Assembly (NCBI GenBank): GCA_902617285.1
Contig: CACMVZ010000001.1
Location: forward strand, 62,001-126,000
Direction of reading: 5' to 3'
Length of the DNA stretch: 64,000 bases
DNA from: an uncultured Bacteroidota bacterium
GTDB lineage: Bacteria; Bacteroidota; Bacteroidia; Flavobacteriales; Flavobacteriaceae
Below the pieces are notes generated by a model. It was given only the letters and a program-made list of their open reading frames with translations, ran no database searches and had not been told where the DNA came from. This document shows positions 9,294 through 18,384 of the stretch, piece by piece. The position numbers and the translations under genes were made by a program. Each line of letters starts with the position of its first letter. Positions within the stretch are counted from its first letter, which is position 1.

Positions 9294-10165
9294 TAGTTTA
9301 AAATTTGTTTTACGGTTTTTCCTATATCAGCAGGAGAATCTACAACAGAGATACCAGATTCTCTCATTATTCTCTTTTTAGCTTTTGCAGTATCATCTTT
9401 ACCACCAATAATCGCTCCTGCATGACCCATTTTTCTACCTTTAGGAGCAGTTTCACCAGCAATGAATCCAACAATTGGTTTTTTATTTCCATTTTCTTTT
9501 ACCCATTTAGCAGCATCAATTTCTAATTGACCTCCAATTTCACCAATTAAAACAATAAGATCTGTGCTTTCATCATTCATGAAAAGCTGAACTGAATCTA
9601 GCAAAGTGGTCCCAATAATAGGATCTCCCCCTACTCCAATAGCAGTTGAAATTCCATAACCAGCTTTTACAACCTGATCAGCTGCTTCATAGGTTAATGT
9701 TCCAGACTTTGAGACAATACCAACATTTCCCTTTTGGAAAACAAAACCTGGCATAATACCAATTTTTGCTTCTTCAGGTGTTATAATTCCTGGGCAGTTA
9801 GGCCCAATAAGTCTAACATTCTTTCCTTTTATATAAGATACAACTTTAGTCATATCTGAAACAGGAATTCCTTCAGTTATCGCTACAATAGTTTTGATAC
9901 CAGACTCAGTTGCTTCCATAATAGCATCAGCAGCAAATGCAGGAGGTACAAAAATTATAGATGTATTAATATCTTCATTAATAACTGCTTCTTGAACACT
10001 ATTATATACTGGCTTATTTAAATGTGTTGAGCCTCCTTTACCTGGAGTAACACCACAAACAACATTTGTCCCATATTCTATCATTTGTTCTGAGTGAAAA
10101 GTACCTTCACTACCAGTAAATCCTTGAACTAAAACTTTAGAGTCCTTGTTGACTATAATGCTCAT
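9293..10165 (-). CDS. sucD: Succinyl-CoA synthetase alpha subunit
   Basis: 290 residues, standard length. CoA-binding Rossmann features: [16 protein letters not shown] at ~13 and the GVTPGKGG loop. [10 protein letters not shown] lies near residue 122, and the phosphorylated His is in GHAGAIIGG near 247. The alpha subunit needs SucB (beta), which is not in this window; the split is common in Bacteroidota. It makes succinate and NTP from succinyl-CoA in the TCA cycle. It sits 17 nt downstream of efp. Confidence 0.95.
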   Translation of the reverse strand: MSIIVNKDSKVLVQGFTGSEGTFHSEQMIEYGTNVVCGVTPGKGGSTHLNKPVYNSVQEAVINEDINTSIIFVPPAFAADAIMEATESGIKTIVAITEGIPVSDMTKVVSYIKGKNVRLIGPNCPGIITPEEAKIGIMPGFVFQKGNVGIVSKSGTLTYEAADQVVKAGYGISTAIGVGGDPIIGTTLLDSVQLFMNDESTDLIVLIGEIGGQLEIDAAKWVKENGNKKPIVGFIAGETAPKGRKMGHAGAIIGGKDDTAKAKKRIMRESGISVVDSPADIGKTVKQILN

Positions 10166-10182
10166 CTATTTTTTTGACAAAT

Positions 10183-10746
10183 TTATTTTATTCTTTCGAG
10201 ATACTGTCCTTTTTCAGTATCAATTTTCACCTTATCTCCTTCATTTATGAACAATGGAACATTTACAATTGCACCTGTTTCTAATGTAGCTGGTTTAGTT
10301 GCATTTGTTGCAGTGTTTCCTTTAACACCTGGCTCAGTATGAGTTACTTCTAGAGTAACATTTAAAGGCATGTCAACTGATAGTGGGTTATTATCTTCAG
10401 TATTAATTATAATAGTAACATTCTCACCTTCTTTAAGTAAATCTGGATAGTCAATTTTTGACTTTTCAATAGTAATCTGATTATAATCATCATTGTTCAT
10501 GAAATAATAATAATCAGAATCATTATATAAAAATTGATATTGACTTGTCATTACTTTGACTTCATCTATTTTGTGACCTGAAGGAAATGTGTTGTCAATA
10601 ACTTTTCCGTTTGTAACACTTTTAAGTTTTGTTCTAACAAATGCTGGACCCTTTCCAGGTTTTACATGAAGGAATTCAATTACTTTGAAAATATCATGAT
10701 TGTATTTGATACAAAGACCTTTTCTAATATCACTAGTGCTTGCCAT
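10183..10746 (-). CDS. efp: Translation elongation factor P
   Basis: 187 residues with the three beta-barrel EF-P domains: an N-terminal KOW-like domain with HVKPGKGPAFVR (the PGKG loop that reaches the peptidyl-transferase centre), the middle OB domain, and the C-terminal OB domain ending IDTEKGQYLERIK. EF-P relieves stalling at polyproline. The loop Lys (about residue 32) is present; no EpmAB-type modification genes are visible here. The start is 3 nt after the lpxA stop. Confidence 0.95.
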   Translation of the reverse strand: MASTSDIRKGLCIKYNHDIFKVIEFLHVKPGKGPAFVRTKLKSVTNGKVIDNTFPSGHKIDEVKVMTSQYQFLYNDSDYYYFMNNDDYNQITIEKSKIDYPDLLKEGENVTIIINTEDNNPLSVDMPLNVTLEVTHTEPGVKGNTATNATKPATLETGAIVNVPLFINEGDKVKIDTEKGQYLERIK

Positions 10747-10749
10747 AAA

Positions 10750-11535
10750 TTAGTTTTTTTGAAAGTAACCTTTCATAATTCCACGTTGAGAGTTTTCTAT
10801 AAATTGAATTATTTCATCTCTTTCAGGTGTTGCATTTAACTCAGCCTGAATAATTTCCAATGCTTGAGTATTATTATATTTCTTTTGATAAAGAATCCTA
10901 TAAACATTTTGAATTTCTTGAACTTTTGCACTTGTGAACCCTCTTCTTCTTAATCCTACAGAATTAATTCCTACATATGATAATGGTTCTCTAGCAGCTT
11001 TAACAAATGGGGGTACATCTTTTCTAACAAGTGATCCACCTGCTACAAATGCATGTGATCCTATTTTACAAAATTGATGAACTGCAACAAACCCTGAAAG
11101 GATAACATAATCACCAACAGTTATGTGTCCAGCTAATGTTGAACTATTAGAAAAAATACAATTATCACCAACAAAACAATCATGCGCAACATGCGAATAA
11201 GCCATAATTAAACAATTAGAGCCTATCTTAGTTGTACCCCTATCCTTTGTTCCTCGGTTAATTGTAACACACTCCCTAATAGTTGTATTGTCCCCAATTT
11301 CACAAAGTGAATCTTCTCCTTCAAATTTTAAATCTTGAGGCACTCCTGAAATAACTGCACCAGGATAAATATTACAGTTTTTACCAATTCTTGCCCCTTC
11401 CATTATCGAAACATTTGAACCTACCCAAGTTCCTTCTCCAATTTCAACATTACTGCTAATTGTTGCAAATGGCTCTACAACTACATTTTTTGCAATTTTT
11501 GCTCCAGGGTGTACATATGCTAAAGGTTGATTCAT
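10750..11535 (-). CDS. lpxA: UDP-N-acetylglucosamine acyltransferase LpxA
   Basis: 261 residues. An N-terminal left-handed beta-helix of hexapeptide repeats (IAKNVVVEPFATISSNVEIGEG onward) contains the catalytic-His region MAYSHVAHDC near residue 120 and the HQFCKIGSHAFVAGG stretch near 155, followed by an alpha-helical C-terminus. It transfers a 3-hydroxyacyl chain from ACP to UDP-GlcNAc, the first committed lipid A step. It lies between lpxC-fabZ (2 nt gap) and efp. Confidence 0.95.
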   Translation of the reverse strand: MNQPLAYVHPGAKIAKNVVVEPFATISSNVEIGEGTWVGSNVSIMEGARIGKNCNIYPGAVISGVPQDLKFEGEDSLCEIGDNTTIRECVTINRGTKDRGTTKIGSNCLIMAYSHVAHDCFVGDNCIFSNSSTLAGHITVGDYVILSGFVAVHQFCKIGSHAFVAGGSLVRKDVPPFVKAAREPLSYVGINSVGLRRRGFTSAKVQEIQNVYRILYQKKYNNTQALEIIQAELNATPERDEIIQFIENSQRGIMKGYFQKN

Positions 11536-11537
11536 AA

Positions 11538-12938
11538 TTATGTTTTTTTAATAATTTTTGCCATAAACTCTCCTTCACTTTTCACTTCATCTCCAACAAA
11601 TGATTGTCCATACATGTGAATAATTCCTCGTCTTATCGGGGAAATAAGTTCTAATTTACAAATAAGAGTATCACCTGGGACCACGGGATTCTTAAACTTG
11701 CATTTATCCATCTTCATAAAAAATGTTAGATAGTTTTCAGGATCTGGAACCGTATTAAGTACTAACACTCCCCCAGCCTGAGCCATAAATTCAACTTGAA
11801 GTACTCCAGGCATTACTGGTGCACCAGGAAAATGTCCTTCAACCCATGATTCATCTTCCTCTACTCTTCTTAGGCCAATAACATGAGATTCAGATATCTC
11901 AAGAACCTCATCAATTAATAAAAAAGGAGGACGATGAGGAATTATCTTCATAATTTGATCAGAGTCCATTAATGGATTTTTACTAAAATCAATCTTTGGC
12001 AATGTATTCTTTCTATCTGATTTAATCACTTCAGAGATTTTTTCTGCAAATTTAGCATTTATTGAATGACCTGGTTTTTCTGCTATAACTTTTCCTCTAA
12101 TTTTCATCCCAATTAAAGCTAAGTCTCCAATTACATCTAATAATTTATGTCTTGCTGCTTCATTAGGATAATGAAGATCCAGATTGTCTAAAATACCATT
12201 AGCTTTAACAGAAATAGAATCTTTATTAAACGCCTTCTTTAATATATCCATATTACTTTCTGCTAGCGGCTTATCAACATATACTATAGCATTGTTTAGA
12301 TCACCACCTTTAATTAATCCATTTTCAAGCAATGTTTCCAGTTCATGTAGAAAACTAAAAGTCCTTGCTGATGAAATCTCTTCCTTAAACTCACTTATAT
12401 GATTAATAGAGGCTTCTTGCTCCCCTAAAACTTCAGTTTTATAATCAACTATTGTATTTACCTTATAATTATCATCTGGTATAATTGAAATTTTACTACC
12501 AGAATCTTCACATATATATGAAATTGGTTCAGATGGAAAAAATTCCTCTCTTAAAACATTCTGTTCAATAATTTTAGCTTCTTCTAAAGCATTGATAAAG
12601 AATTTTGAAGAGCCATCCATTATTGGAACCTCAGGACCATCTAGACAAATAAAACAGTTATCTATTTCTAAACCAGTAATAGCAGCTAAAACATGTTCAG
12701 AGGTGTGAATTCTAAAAGAACCATTGTCAAGATTTGTACCTCTATCAGTATTGGAAATATATTTTATATGAGCATTAATTAAATTATCACCTTCAATATC
12801 TTCTCTTACAAATACTAGTCCCGTGTCAGCTGGAGCTGGTTTAAATGTTATATTCACATGTTTACCAGTATGTAGACCAACTCCACTGAGCTTTGTTTCT
12901 TTTGAAATAGTTTTTTGGGGTACAGTTCTTCTAATCAT
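11538..12938 (-). CDS. lpxC-fabZ: Bifunctional LpxC deacetylase / FabZ dehydratase
   Basis: 466-residue fusion characteristic of Bacteroidota. Residues ~1-305 are LpxC, the Zn-dependent UDP-3-O-acyl-GlcNAc deacetylase: SGVGLHTGKHV at the start, HTSEHVLAAITGLEIDN with zinc His near 80, and HKLLDVIGDLALIG near 262. Residues ~325-466 are FabZ, the 3-hydroxyacyl-ACP dehydratase, with IPHRPPFLLIDEV and the catalytic His in GHFPGAPVMPGV. Joining an early lipid A step to fatty-acid synthesis fits the operon. The ATG overlaps the lpxD stop by one base. Confidence 0.96.
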   Translation of the reverse strand: MIRRTVPQKTISKETKLSGVGLHTGKHVNITFKPAPADTGLVFVREDIEGDNLINAHIKYISNTDRGTNLDNGSFRIHTSEHVLAAITGLEIDNCFICLDGPEVPIMDGSSKFFINALEEAKIIEQNVLREEFFPSEPISYICEDSGSKISIIPDDNYKVNTIVDYKTEVLGEQEASINHISEFKEEISSARTFSFLHELETLLENGLIKGGDLNNAIVYVDKPLAESNMDILKKAFNKDSISVKANGILDNLDLHYPNEAARHKLLDVIGDLALIGMKIRGKVIAEKPGHSINAKFAEKISEVIKSDRKNTLPKIDFSKNPLMDSDQIMKIIPHRPPFLLIDEVLEISESHVIGLRRVEEDESWVEGHFPGAPVMPGVLQVEFMAQAGGVLVLNTVPDPENYLTFFMKMDKCKFKNPVVPGDTLICKLELISPIRRGIIHMYGQSFVGDEVKSEGEFMAKIIKKT

Positions 12939-13945
12939 TAATCTTTCTTATCTATTTTTTTTACAATTTCTGGTAAATTCTTGAAGTGAATATATGACTT
13001 GTTGTAATTCATATATGAAATTGCAGGTGTACCTGTTATCCTTGCATTACTCTTAACATCAGATGTTACACCAGCTTGAGCTTGTATTTTAACATTATCT
13101 CCAATTTTTAAATGACCAATTATCCCTACTTGACCACCAATCATACAATTTTTCCCAATTTTTGTAGACCCAGCAATACCTGATTGGGCTGCTATAGCAG
13201 TATTTTCTCCAATTTCAACATTATGTGCAATTTGAATCTGATTATCAAGTTTTACACCATCATTAATAATTGTTGAACCAATAGTAGCTCTATCAATTGT
13301 AGAATTAGAACCAATTTCAACATTATTTCCAATAACTACATTACCGGTTTGAGGTATTTTTTTATATGTGCCGTCATCGTTAGGAGCAAATCCAAACCCA
13401 TCAGAACCAATTGAGCAGCTTGAATGTATAATACAACTATTTCCAATTATTGTATCATTTAAAATTTTTGTTCCAGGATAAATCTTACATTTATTTCCAA
13501 TTTTTACATTATCTCCTATAAATACTTGGCTATCAATAATACAATCATTACCAATTATAGAATTTTTTCCAATAGTTGTATAAGAACCAACATAGGAACC
13601 CTTTGAAATAATGGATGATTTATGAATATCTGATTTATCACTAATTCCAGCTCTTTCATATTTATCATCATTAAATAGCTCTAAAATAGTAGTAAAAGAA
13701 GAGTATGGATCTTTAACTTTAATAAGGGTAGTTGTTATTTTTTCTGTAGGTTCGAAATCATTTGCAACAATTGTAGCAGAGGCATCTGTAGAATATATAT
13801 ATTGAGTATACTTTGGATTAGCTAAGAATGTAAGTGAGCCTTTTTTACCTTCTTCTATTTTGGATAATTTATTTATATCAACATCTTTGTTACCAACAAC
13901 AGTTCCATTTAATTGATCAGCAATCTGTCCAGCTGTAAAATTCAT
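12938..13945 (-). CDS. lpxD: UDP-3-O-(3-hydroxyacyl)glucosamine N-acyltransferase LpxD
   Basis: 335 residues: an N-terminal uridine-binding domain (ASATIVAN, ~95 residues), a left-handed beta-helix with many hexapeptide repeats, and the catalytic-His motif [13 protein letters not shown] near residue 237. It adds the second acyl chain in lipid A synthesis after LpxC. It is the first gene of the minus-strand operon lpxD, lpxC-fabZ, lpxA, efp, sucD, fabG, prohibitin. A -7-like box lies only a few bases upstream of the ATG, so the leader may be very short or absent. Confidence 0.94.
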   Translation of the reverse strand: MNFTAGQIADQLNGTVVGNKDVDINKLSKIEEGKKGSLTFLANPKYTQYIYSTDASATIVANDFEPTEKITTTLIKVKDPYSSFTTILELFNDDKYERAGISDKSDIHKSSIISKGSYVGSYTTIGKNSIIGNDCIIDSQVFIGDNVKIGNKCKIYPGTKILNDTIIGNSCIIHSSCSIGSDGFGFAPNDDGTYKKIPQTGNVVIGNNVEIGSNSTIDRATIGSTIINDGVKLDNQIQIAHNVEIGENTAIAAQSGIAGSTKIGKNCMIGGQVGIIGHLKIGDNVKIQAQAGVTSDVKSNARITGTPAISYMNYNKSYIHFKNLPEIVKKIDKKD

Positions 13946-13950
13946 ATCTG

Positions 13951-13958
13951 CAAAATTA
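13951..13958 (-). promoter_or_regulatory. Candidate -7 promoter box for the lpxD operon
   Basis: On the minus strand the bases read TAATTTTG, matching the Bacteroidetes -7 consensus TAnnTTTG. The ATG of lpxD is only 5 nt further downstream, so a message started here would be almost leaderless. No good -33 TTTG was found at 17-23 bp upstream, which keeps confidence low. Confidence 0.35.
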
Positions 13959-13995
13959 AAAAATTATGTGAAATGCTTAAATTAGTATGGTTTTT

Positions 13996-14403
13996 ATGAA
14001 GATCAAATATCAATTAAATCAGCTGAAAGAAATATCATTAAAAGTTACTCAAAGCTTTAACCATAAAATTGTTTTGATTAGCGGGGAAATGGGTACTGGT
14101 AAAACTACATTAATTAAGCAAATTTTAATTGGTCTAAATGTCATTGATAATATATCAAGTCCTACATTTTCTATAATTAATGAGTATAAAACTAAAAGTA
14201 AAGATTTGATATATCATATAGATTTATATAGAATAAATAAAATTGAGGAGTTAGAAGAAATTGGATTCTTTGAATACCTAGAATCAGGAAATTTATGTTT
14301 TATAGAATGGGGAGAGATAATTGAGAATATGATTGGTGAAGATTATAATAAATTCAATCTCATTGAAATTGGGGATTTAAGAATACTTGAAAAAATAAAA
14401 TGA
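13996..14403 (+). CDS. tsaE: tRNA threonylcarbamoyladenosine biosynthesis ATPase TsaE
   Basis: 135 residues, a normal TsaE length. It has a Walker A P-loop SGEMGTGKTTL near residue 30, the switch-like ISSPTFSIINEY motif, YHIDLYRI, and the Walker B-like LCFIEWGE. TsaE works with TsaB and TsaD to install t6A37 on ANN-decoding tRNAs. The ATG at 13996 aligns with family starts; an ATG at 13987 in frame would add three residues. It is divergent from lpxD and overlaps the next gene by 4 nt (ATGA). Confidence 0.92.
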   Translation: MKIKYQLNQLKEISLKVTQSFNHKIVLISGEMGTGKTTLIKQILIGLNVIDNISSPTFSIINEYKTKSKDLIYHIDLYRINKIEELEEIGFFEYLESGNLCFIEWGEIIENMIGEDYNKFNLIEIGDLRILEKIK

Positions 14404-14735
14404 ATTTTTTAAAAAGACTATACTTTTATTCTACAGGGTTTATTATTGGAATTGTTTTTCTTTTTTTTATTCTAAATGGCAAAAGAGCTTCTTGTAATTA
14501 TACCCCTAATGCTCGTGTAATTGACAATATAACATCAAAAGAATTAATTATAGATTTAAAGAGTGAAGCTTTCTATAATCAAGAAGAGTTAATTGAAATT
14601 CTTAATAGTGGAAAGGTAATCTTTAATAAAAGTGAACCTAACAAAAAACCTTGTGGTATGTATTATATTAAATCAGGCGATTTTAATATAAATGTAATTA
14701 ATTGTGAGAATGAAGCAACTATAAAGATTAATTAG
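14400..14735 (+). CDS. Conserved membrane-anchored protein of unknown function
   Basis: 111 residues. One N-terminal membrane helix (~8-25) is followed by a GKRASCNYTPNARV segment and a C-terminal extracytoplasmic or tail domain of ~80 residues with three Cys in total. I recall similar short proteins beside tsaE in other Flavobacteriia, but know no function. The ATGA overlap with tsaE shows translational coupling. The 3' end overlaps the converging proline dehydrogenase gene by 8 bp. Confidence 0.7.
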   Translation: MNFLKRLYFYSTGFIIGIVFLFFILNGKRASCNYTPNARVIDNITSKELIIDLKSEAFYNQEELIEILNSGKVIFNKSEPNKKPCGMYYIKSGDFNINVINCENEATIKIN

Positions 14736-15891
14736 ATCTTCTTCTTTTAAGCTCCTTCATAATAAGCTGAAGTTCTCTCGAAGTCTGACCTTTTACTGAT
14801 GTGTTTTCCTCTGCTCTACGAATTAAATAAGGAATTACCTGCTTTATAGGTCCAAAAGGTAGGTATTTGATTACATTATAACCTTCTTCAGCAAGATTAA
14901 ATGATATGTTATCACTCATTCCATAAAGTTGACCAAACCATATTTTTGGATTATTCTTTTGCATTTTACCTTCTTTCATTATATCTAAAATATTATATAT
15001 GCTTTTCTCGTTATGGGAGCCACAAAAAAGTGAGAAATTATCAAGATTTGATAATATAAACTTTGCTCCCTCGTTAAAATTAATATCAGTAGCATCCTTG
15101 GATTCGCATATAGGAGATTTATAATTATGTTTTTTAGCTCTTTTATTTTCTTTCTCAATATAAGCACCTCTTACAAGTTTAATACCAATATGAAAGCTAT
15201 TTTCAATAGAAAGCTTCTTTAATTGATTTAAATAGTTCAGCCTATCATGTCTATACATTTGAGAAGTATTAAAAACAATTGTATTGTGTTTATTATACTT
15301 AATCATCATATTTATAACAATATCGTCAATTGCACCCTGATACCATGATTCTTCTGCATCAACTAAAATTTTAATTTGATTTTCAAATGCTGTTTTACAT
15401 ATAATATCAAATCTATCAACTATCCTATCATAAAGACCTTTCTCAAAATCTGATAATTCTTTTTCTTCTGTAACTTTATTAAGTATATTAGAGCTAGCGA
15501 TAGCAGTTGGTTTAAAAACAGTAAAATCTAATATATCTTTTGAAGCTGCAAACTCTATTGACCTAACTACTTCTTTTAATGAATTATCATAAGTTTTTTC
15601 ATTGTCTAGTCCTTCAACAGAGTAATGAAGATAACTTTTAACATTTTTATCATTAAGTTTCTTTACTGTCTTGAATGATTCTTGAAGATTTTCTCCTGAG
15701 CAAAATTGACGAAAAACAGTAGCTCTAACAATAAATAAAACTGGTAATTTTAACTTTAAACTAAGTTCTAGTATATTTTTACCAAAATTTGTAAGTGTTC
15801 TACTAGATATAACTTTGAAAAGAAAGTATGCTTTTTTTAATTCAAAATTTGATTTAAGTATGAAACCATTCTTTGTATTATCTAAAAGCAT
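14728..15891 (-). CDS. Proline dehydrogenase family protein
   Basis: 387 residues, single-domain FAD enzyme oxidising proline to pyrroline-5-carboxylate. The TIM-barrel hallmarks are RATVFRQFCSGE near residue 58, DAEESWYQ near 178, KLVRGAYIEKENKRA near 236 and the terminal LPFGPIKQVIPYLIRRAEEN with its substrate-binding Arg pair. This Bacteroidota-type monofunctional form is separate from P5C dehydrogenase, which is not seen here. Divergent from aroB, convergent with the small membrane protein. Confidence 0.9.
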   Translation of the reverse strand: MLLDNTKNGFILKSNFELKKAYFLFKVISSRTLTNFGKNILELSLKLKLPVLFIVRATVFRQFCSGENLQESFKTVKKLNDKNVKSYLHYSVEGLDNEKTYDNSLKEVVRSIEFAASKDILDFTVFKPTAIASSNILNKVTEEKELSDFEKGLYDRIVDRFDIICKTAFENQIKILVDAEESWYQGAIDDIVINMMIKYNKHNTIVFNTSQMYRHDRLNYLNQLKKLSIENSFHIGIKLVRGAYIEKENKRAKKHNYKSPICESKDATDINFNEGAKFILSNLDNFSLFCGSHNEKSIYNILDIMKEGKMQKNNPKIWFGQLYGMSDNISFNLAEEGYNVIKYLPFGPIKQVIPYLIRRAEENTSVKGQTSRELQLIMKELKRRRSN

Positions 15892-15903
15892 AAAATAAAT
15901 ACC

Positions 15904-15911
15904 TAATTTTG
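15904..15911 (+). promoter_or_regulatory. Candidate -7 promoter box for aroB
   Basis: TAATTTTG matches the Bacteroidetes -7 consensus TAnnTTTG and stands 24 bp before the aroB ATG at 15936. A transcript from here would start after the in-frame TTG at 15909, arguing against TTG as the start codon. No clear -33 element was found. Confidence 0.4.
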
Positions 15912-15935
15912 CATAAATCTAATCAAAATAAATTA

Positions 15936-16964
15936 ATGAAAAACGATCAATATTCATTACTTAAAGAAAAGATTAAATCTAACGATTTTAGTAGTGTTTT
16001 TTTACTTTTAGACGAAAACACGGATAAGTATTGCCTTGAGATTTTTATCAATAAATCTGAAATAAATAATTATAAGAAAATAGTTATCAAATCAGGTGAG
16101 GAAAATAAAAATATTGATACATGCATCAATATATGGAAAGAATTAAATTCACAAAAAGCAGATAGAAAATCAATTATAATAAATTTAGGGGGTGGTGTAC
16201 TAACTGATATTGGTGGGTTTGTTGCATCAACCTATTTAAGAGGAATAGAATTTATAAATGTTCCTACAACTTTACTTGGTATGGTAGATGCTGCTCATGG
16301 TGGAAAAACTGGAATTGATTTTTTGAGTTTAAAAAATCAAATAGGAGTATTTAATATGCCAATAGGTGTTATACTTGACACTGTTTATCTTAAGACTCTT
16401 TCCAAAGAAGAATATTTAAATGGATATGCTGAAATATTCAAGCATAGTTTTCTAACAGATTCTAGCGATTTAAGCTTTAATTCATTAATTAAGCTTGATT
16501 TTTACAACGATGTTGACTTCATAATTAATAAGTATTCAGATATAAAGAATCAAATTGTAAAAGTTGATAAATATGAATCTAATTCAAGAAAGGTTCTAAA
16601 TCTTGGGCATACAATTGGACATGCACTTGAATCTTATTCGTATTTATCCAATAGTTTAGATAAATTAAAACATGGTGAAGCTATAATAATAGGTCTTATA
16701 ACTGAACTTTATATATCAAACAAACTAAATGATTTCTCTCTTGATACAGTAGATAAACTTAAAGAAGTATCATTAAATTATTTTAGTAAAATTAGCCTAA
16801 CAGATAATGACTTAAAAAGTATTTATGATCTTATGATTTTTGATAAAAAGAATGATAAAGGATCTGTTAACTTCGTTCTTTTAGATAAAGCTGGAAAGCC
16901 AATGATTGATCAAAAGGTTGACTATGATATTTTTATTGAAGCATTTGCCTACTATAATAACTAA
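15936..16964 (+). CDS. aroB: 3-dehydroquinate synthase
   Basis: 342 residues. NAD-binding segment NLGGGVLTDIGGFVASTYLRGI near residue 87, with NVPTTLLGMVDAAHGGKTGID near 112. Zinc ligands fit the Glu/His of GYAEIFKHSF (~168), the His of NLGHTIGHALESYS (~225) and the His of LKHGEAI (~244). It converts DAHP to 3-dehydroquinate, the second shikimate step. ATG 15936 is preferred over the upstream TTG. It ends one base before the Lrp gene on the other strand. Confidence 0.94.
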   Translation: MKNDQYSLLKEKIKSNDFSSVFLLLDENTDKYCLEIFINKSEINNYKKIVIKSGEENKNIDTCINIWKELNSQKADRKSIIINLGGGVLTDIGGFVASTYLRGIEFINVPTTLLGMVDAAHGGKTGIDFLSLKNQIGVFNMPIGVILDTVYLKTLSKEEYLNGYAEIFKHSFLTDSSDLSFNSLIKLDFYNDVDFIINKYSDIKNQIVKVDKYESNSRKVLNLGHTIGHALESYSYLSNSLDKLKHGEAIIIGLITELYISNKLNDFSLDTVDKLKEVSLNYFSKISLTDNDLKSIYDLMIFDKKNDKGSVNFVLLDKAGKPMIDQKVDYDIFIEAFAYYNN

Positions 16965-17438
16965 TTAAAGCTCCTGAAAGATATTTTTCATTAATCTTTT
17001 CTTATCATTTATACTCTCCTCTAGTGATATCATAGTTTCAGTTCTTAATACTCCCTCAATATCATCAATTGAGAATATAATCTCTCTTGCATGCTCTGTT
17101 CCCTTAGCTCTTATTTTACAGAAAATATTGTATTTACCAGTAGTTATATGAGCTACAGTCACATAAGGCTTTTTCTTTAACTCTTCAATTATTTCATAAG
17201 TTCTTCTTGACCTATCAATCAATACACCCACATAAGCAATAAAGTTATAGCCTAACATTTTATAGTCTAATGTCAAAGAAGAACCTTTAATTATCCCTAA
17301 ATCTTCCATTTTCTTTACTCTTACATGTACTGTACCTGCTGAAATAAGTAGTCTTTTAGCTATATCAGTGAATGGGGTTCTTGTATTATCTATTAAAATA
17401 TCAAGTATTTTTCTATCGACGTCGTCTAATTTTTGCAT
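16965..17438 (-). CDS. Lrp/AsnC family transcriptional regulator
   Basis: 157 residues, standard for the family. The N-terminal winged HTH (DRKILDILIDNTRTPFTDIA...SAGTVHVRVKKMEDLGII) is at ~5-55, followed by the RAM/AsnC effector-binding domain from ~68. This family senses amino acids. The target is unknown; neighbours of amino-acid relevance are proline dehydrogenase and aroB. About 200 bp of upstream DNA (17439-17644) is shared with the divergent XRE gene and is the likely control region for both. Confidence 0.9.
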   Translation of the reverse strand: MQKLDDVDRKILDILIDNTRTPFTDIAKRLLISAGTVHVRVKKMEDLGIIKGSSLTLDYKMLGYNFIAYVGVLIDRSRRTYEIIEELKKKPYVTVAHITTGKYNIFCKIRAKGTEHAREIIFSIDDIEGVLRTETMISLEESINDKKRLMKNIFQEL

Positions 17439-17644
17439 TTTGTTTGGAATTTCTACTAAAATATTAAATTTTTATAACGTTTTCTACATTTTCATTGAAA
17501 TATCTATACATATTTCTTAAAATCTTTGATTTTATTGCGAATTTTTTATTTAAATTTACAAATGTTTATCAGTTTACAATTGTAAATTATATAAATGTTG
17601 TATATTGTTAATCAGTATCTTATAGAATATAAATAAAGTAATAA

Positions 17645-18016
17645 ATGAATAAAAAAAATATACTTAATAGGATAAAAAAAATTATAACAGATAATAATCT
17701 TAGTAATTCAGAATTTGCTGAAAAAATAGGTATTCCTAAATCATCTGTCACTCACCTACTCTCTGAGAGAAACAAGGCTAGTTTAGATGTAATTATTAAA
17801 ATTTCAGAGACTTTTGATGATATATCTACAGATTATTTGATATTCGGCTATGAAAGTGATAAAGAATTAACCTCAGAGCCATTAAATAATCTATTCGATG
17901 ATCTAGATAAGGAAACTTCAAAAGATTCTGTTAAAGATTCTAATAATACCATAAAATCTATTATTCTTATTTACGAAAACAATAAATTTGAACAAATTGA
18001 TAAGATAAGAGATTGA
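17645..18016 (+). CDS. XRE-family helix-turn-helix regulator
   Basis: 123 residues. The HTH_3 domain occupies ~7-68 (NNLSNSEFAEKIGIPKSSVTH, then LSERNKASLDVIIKISETF). The tail (~75-123) is hydrophilic and low-complexity, with no recognised effector domain. Target unknown. It is divergent from the Lrp gene, and its stop overlaps the TTG start of the next gene (TTGA), so the two form one operon. Confidence 0.85.
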   Translation: MNKKNILNRIKKIITDNNLSNSEFAEKIGIPKSSVTHLLSERNKASLDVIIKISETFDDISTDYLIFGYESDKELTSEPLNNLFDDLDKETSKDSVKDSNNTIKSIILIYENNKFEQIDKIRD

Positions 18017-18384
18017 AAAAGATAATAACACTCTCACTTCTATTTATATCCTGCTACAGTGTAGATAGAAATTGCAATGAATTTAGGACCGGATCCTTTG
18101 AATTCAGTACTTCAATTAATGATTCTATTGTTAAATCAACATTTATCAGAACTGATAATTATGAAATAGAGGAATTTAAAGGTGTTAAAGACTCATCTAC
18201 AATAAGATGGGTTAATGAATGTGAATTTATCCTAACAAAGATTAATCCTAAGACTAATCAAGAAAGAAGACCTATTAGAATTAAAATTTTAAGAACTTAC
18301 GGAAATTCATATGACTTTGAATATTCTCAGGTTAATAATCCCCAGAAAATAAATAGAGGTACTGTCAATAAAATATCAGATTAA
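18013..18384 (+). CDS. Small conserved lipoprotein
   Basis: 123 residues read from a TTG that overlaps the previous stop; no ATG is near. The signal peptide MKKIITLSLLFISC gives an early lipobox Cys, then an RNCNEFRTGSFEF segment, RWVNECEF and a C-terminal beta-rich stretch. I recall similar short proteins next to parC in Flavobacteriia, with no known role. Two Cys (in RNCNEF and NECEF) could form a disulfide. It converges on parC with a 4-bp overlap. Confidence 0.65.
   Translation: MKKIITLSLLFISCYSVDRNCNEFRTGSFEFSTSINDSIVKSTFIRTDNYEIEEFKGVKDSSTIRWVNECEFILTKINPKTNQERRPIRIKILRTYGNSYDFEYSQVNNPQKINRGTVNKISD

Noticed and set aside
9305-9526. Plus-strand ORF inside sucD
   Set aside because: Antisense to a strongly conserved enzyme; low-complexity product.
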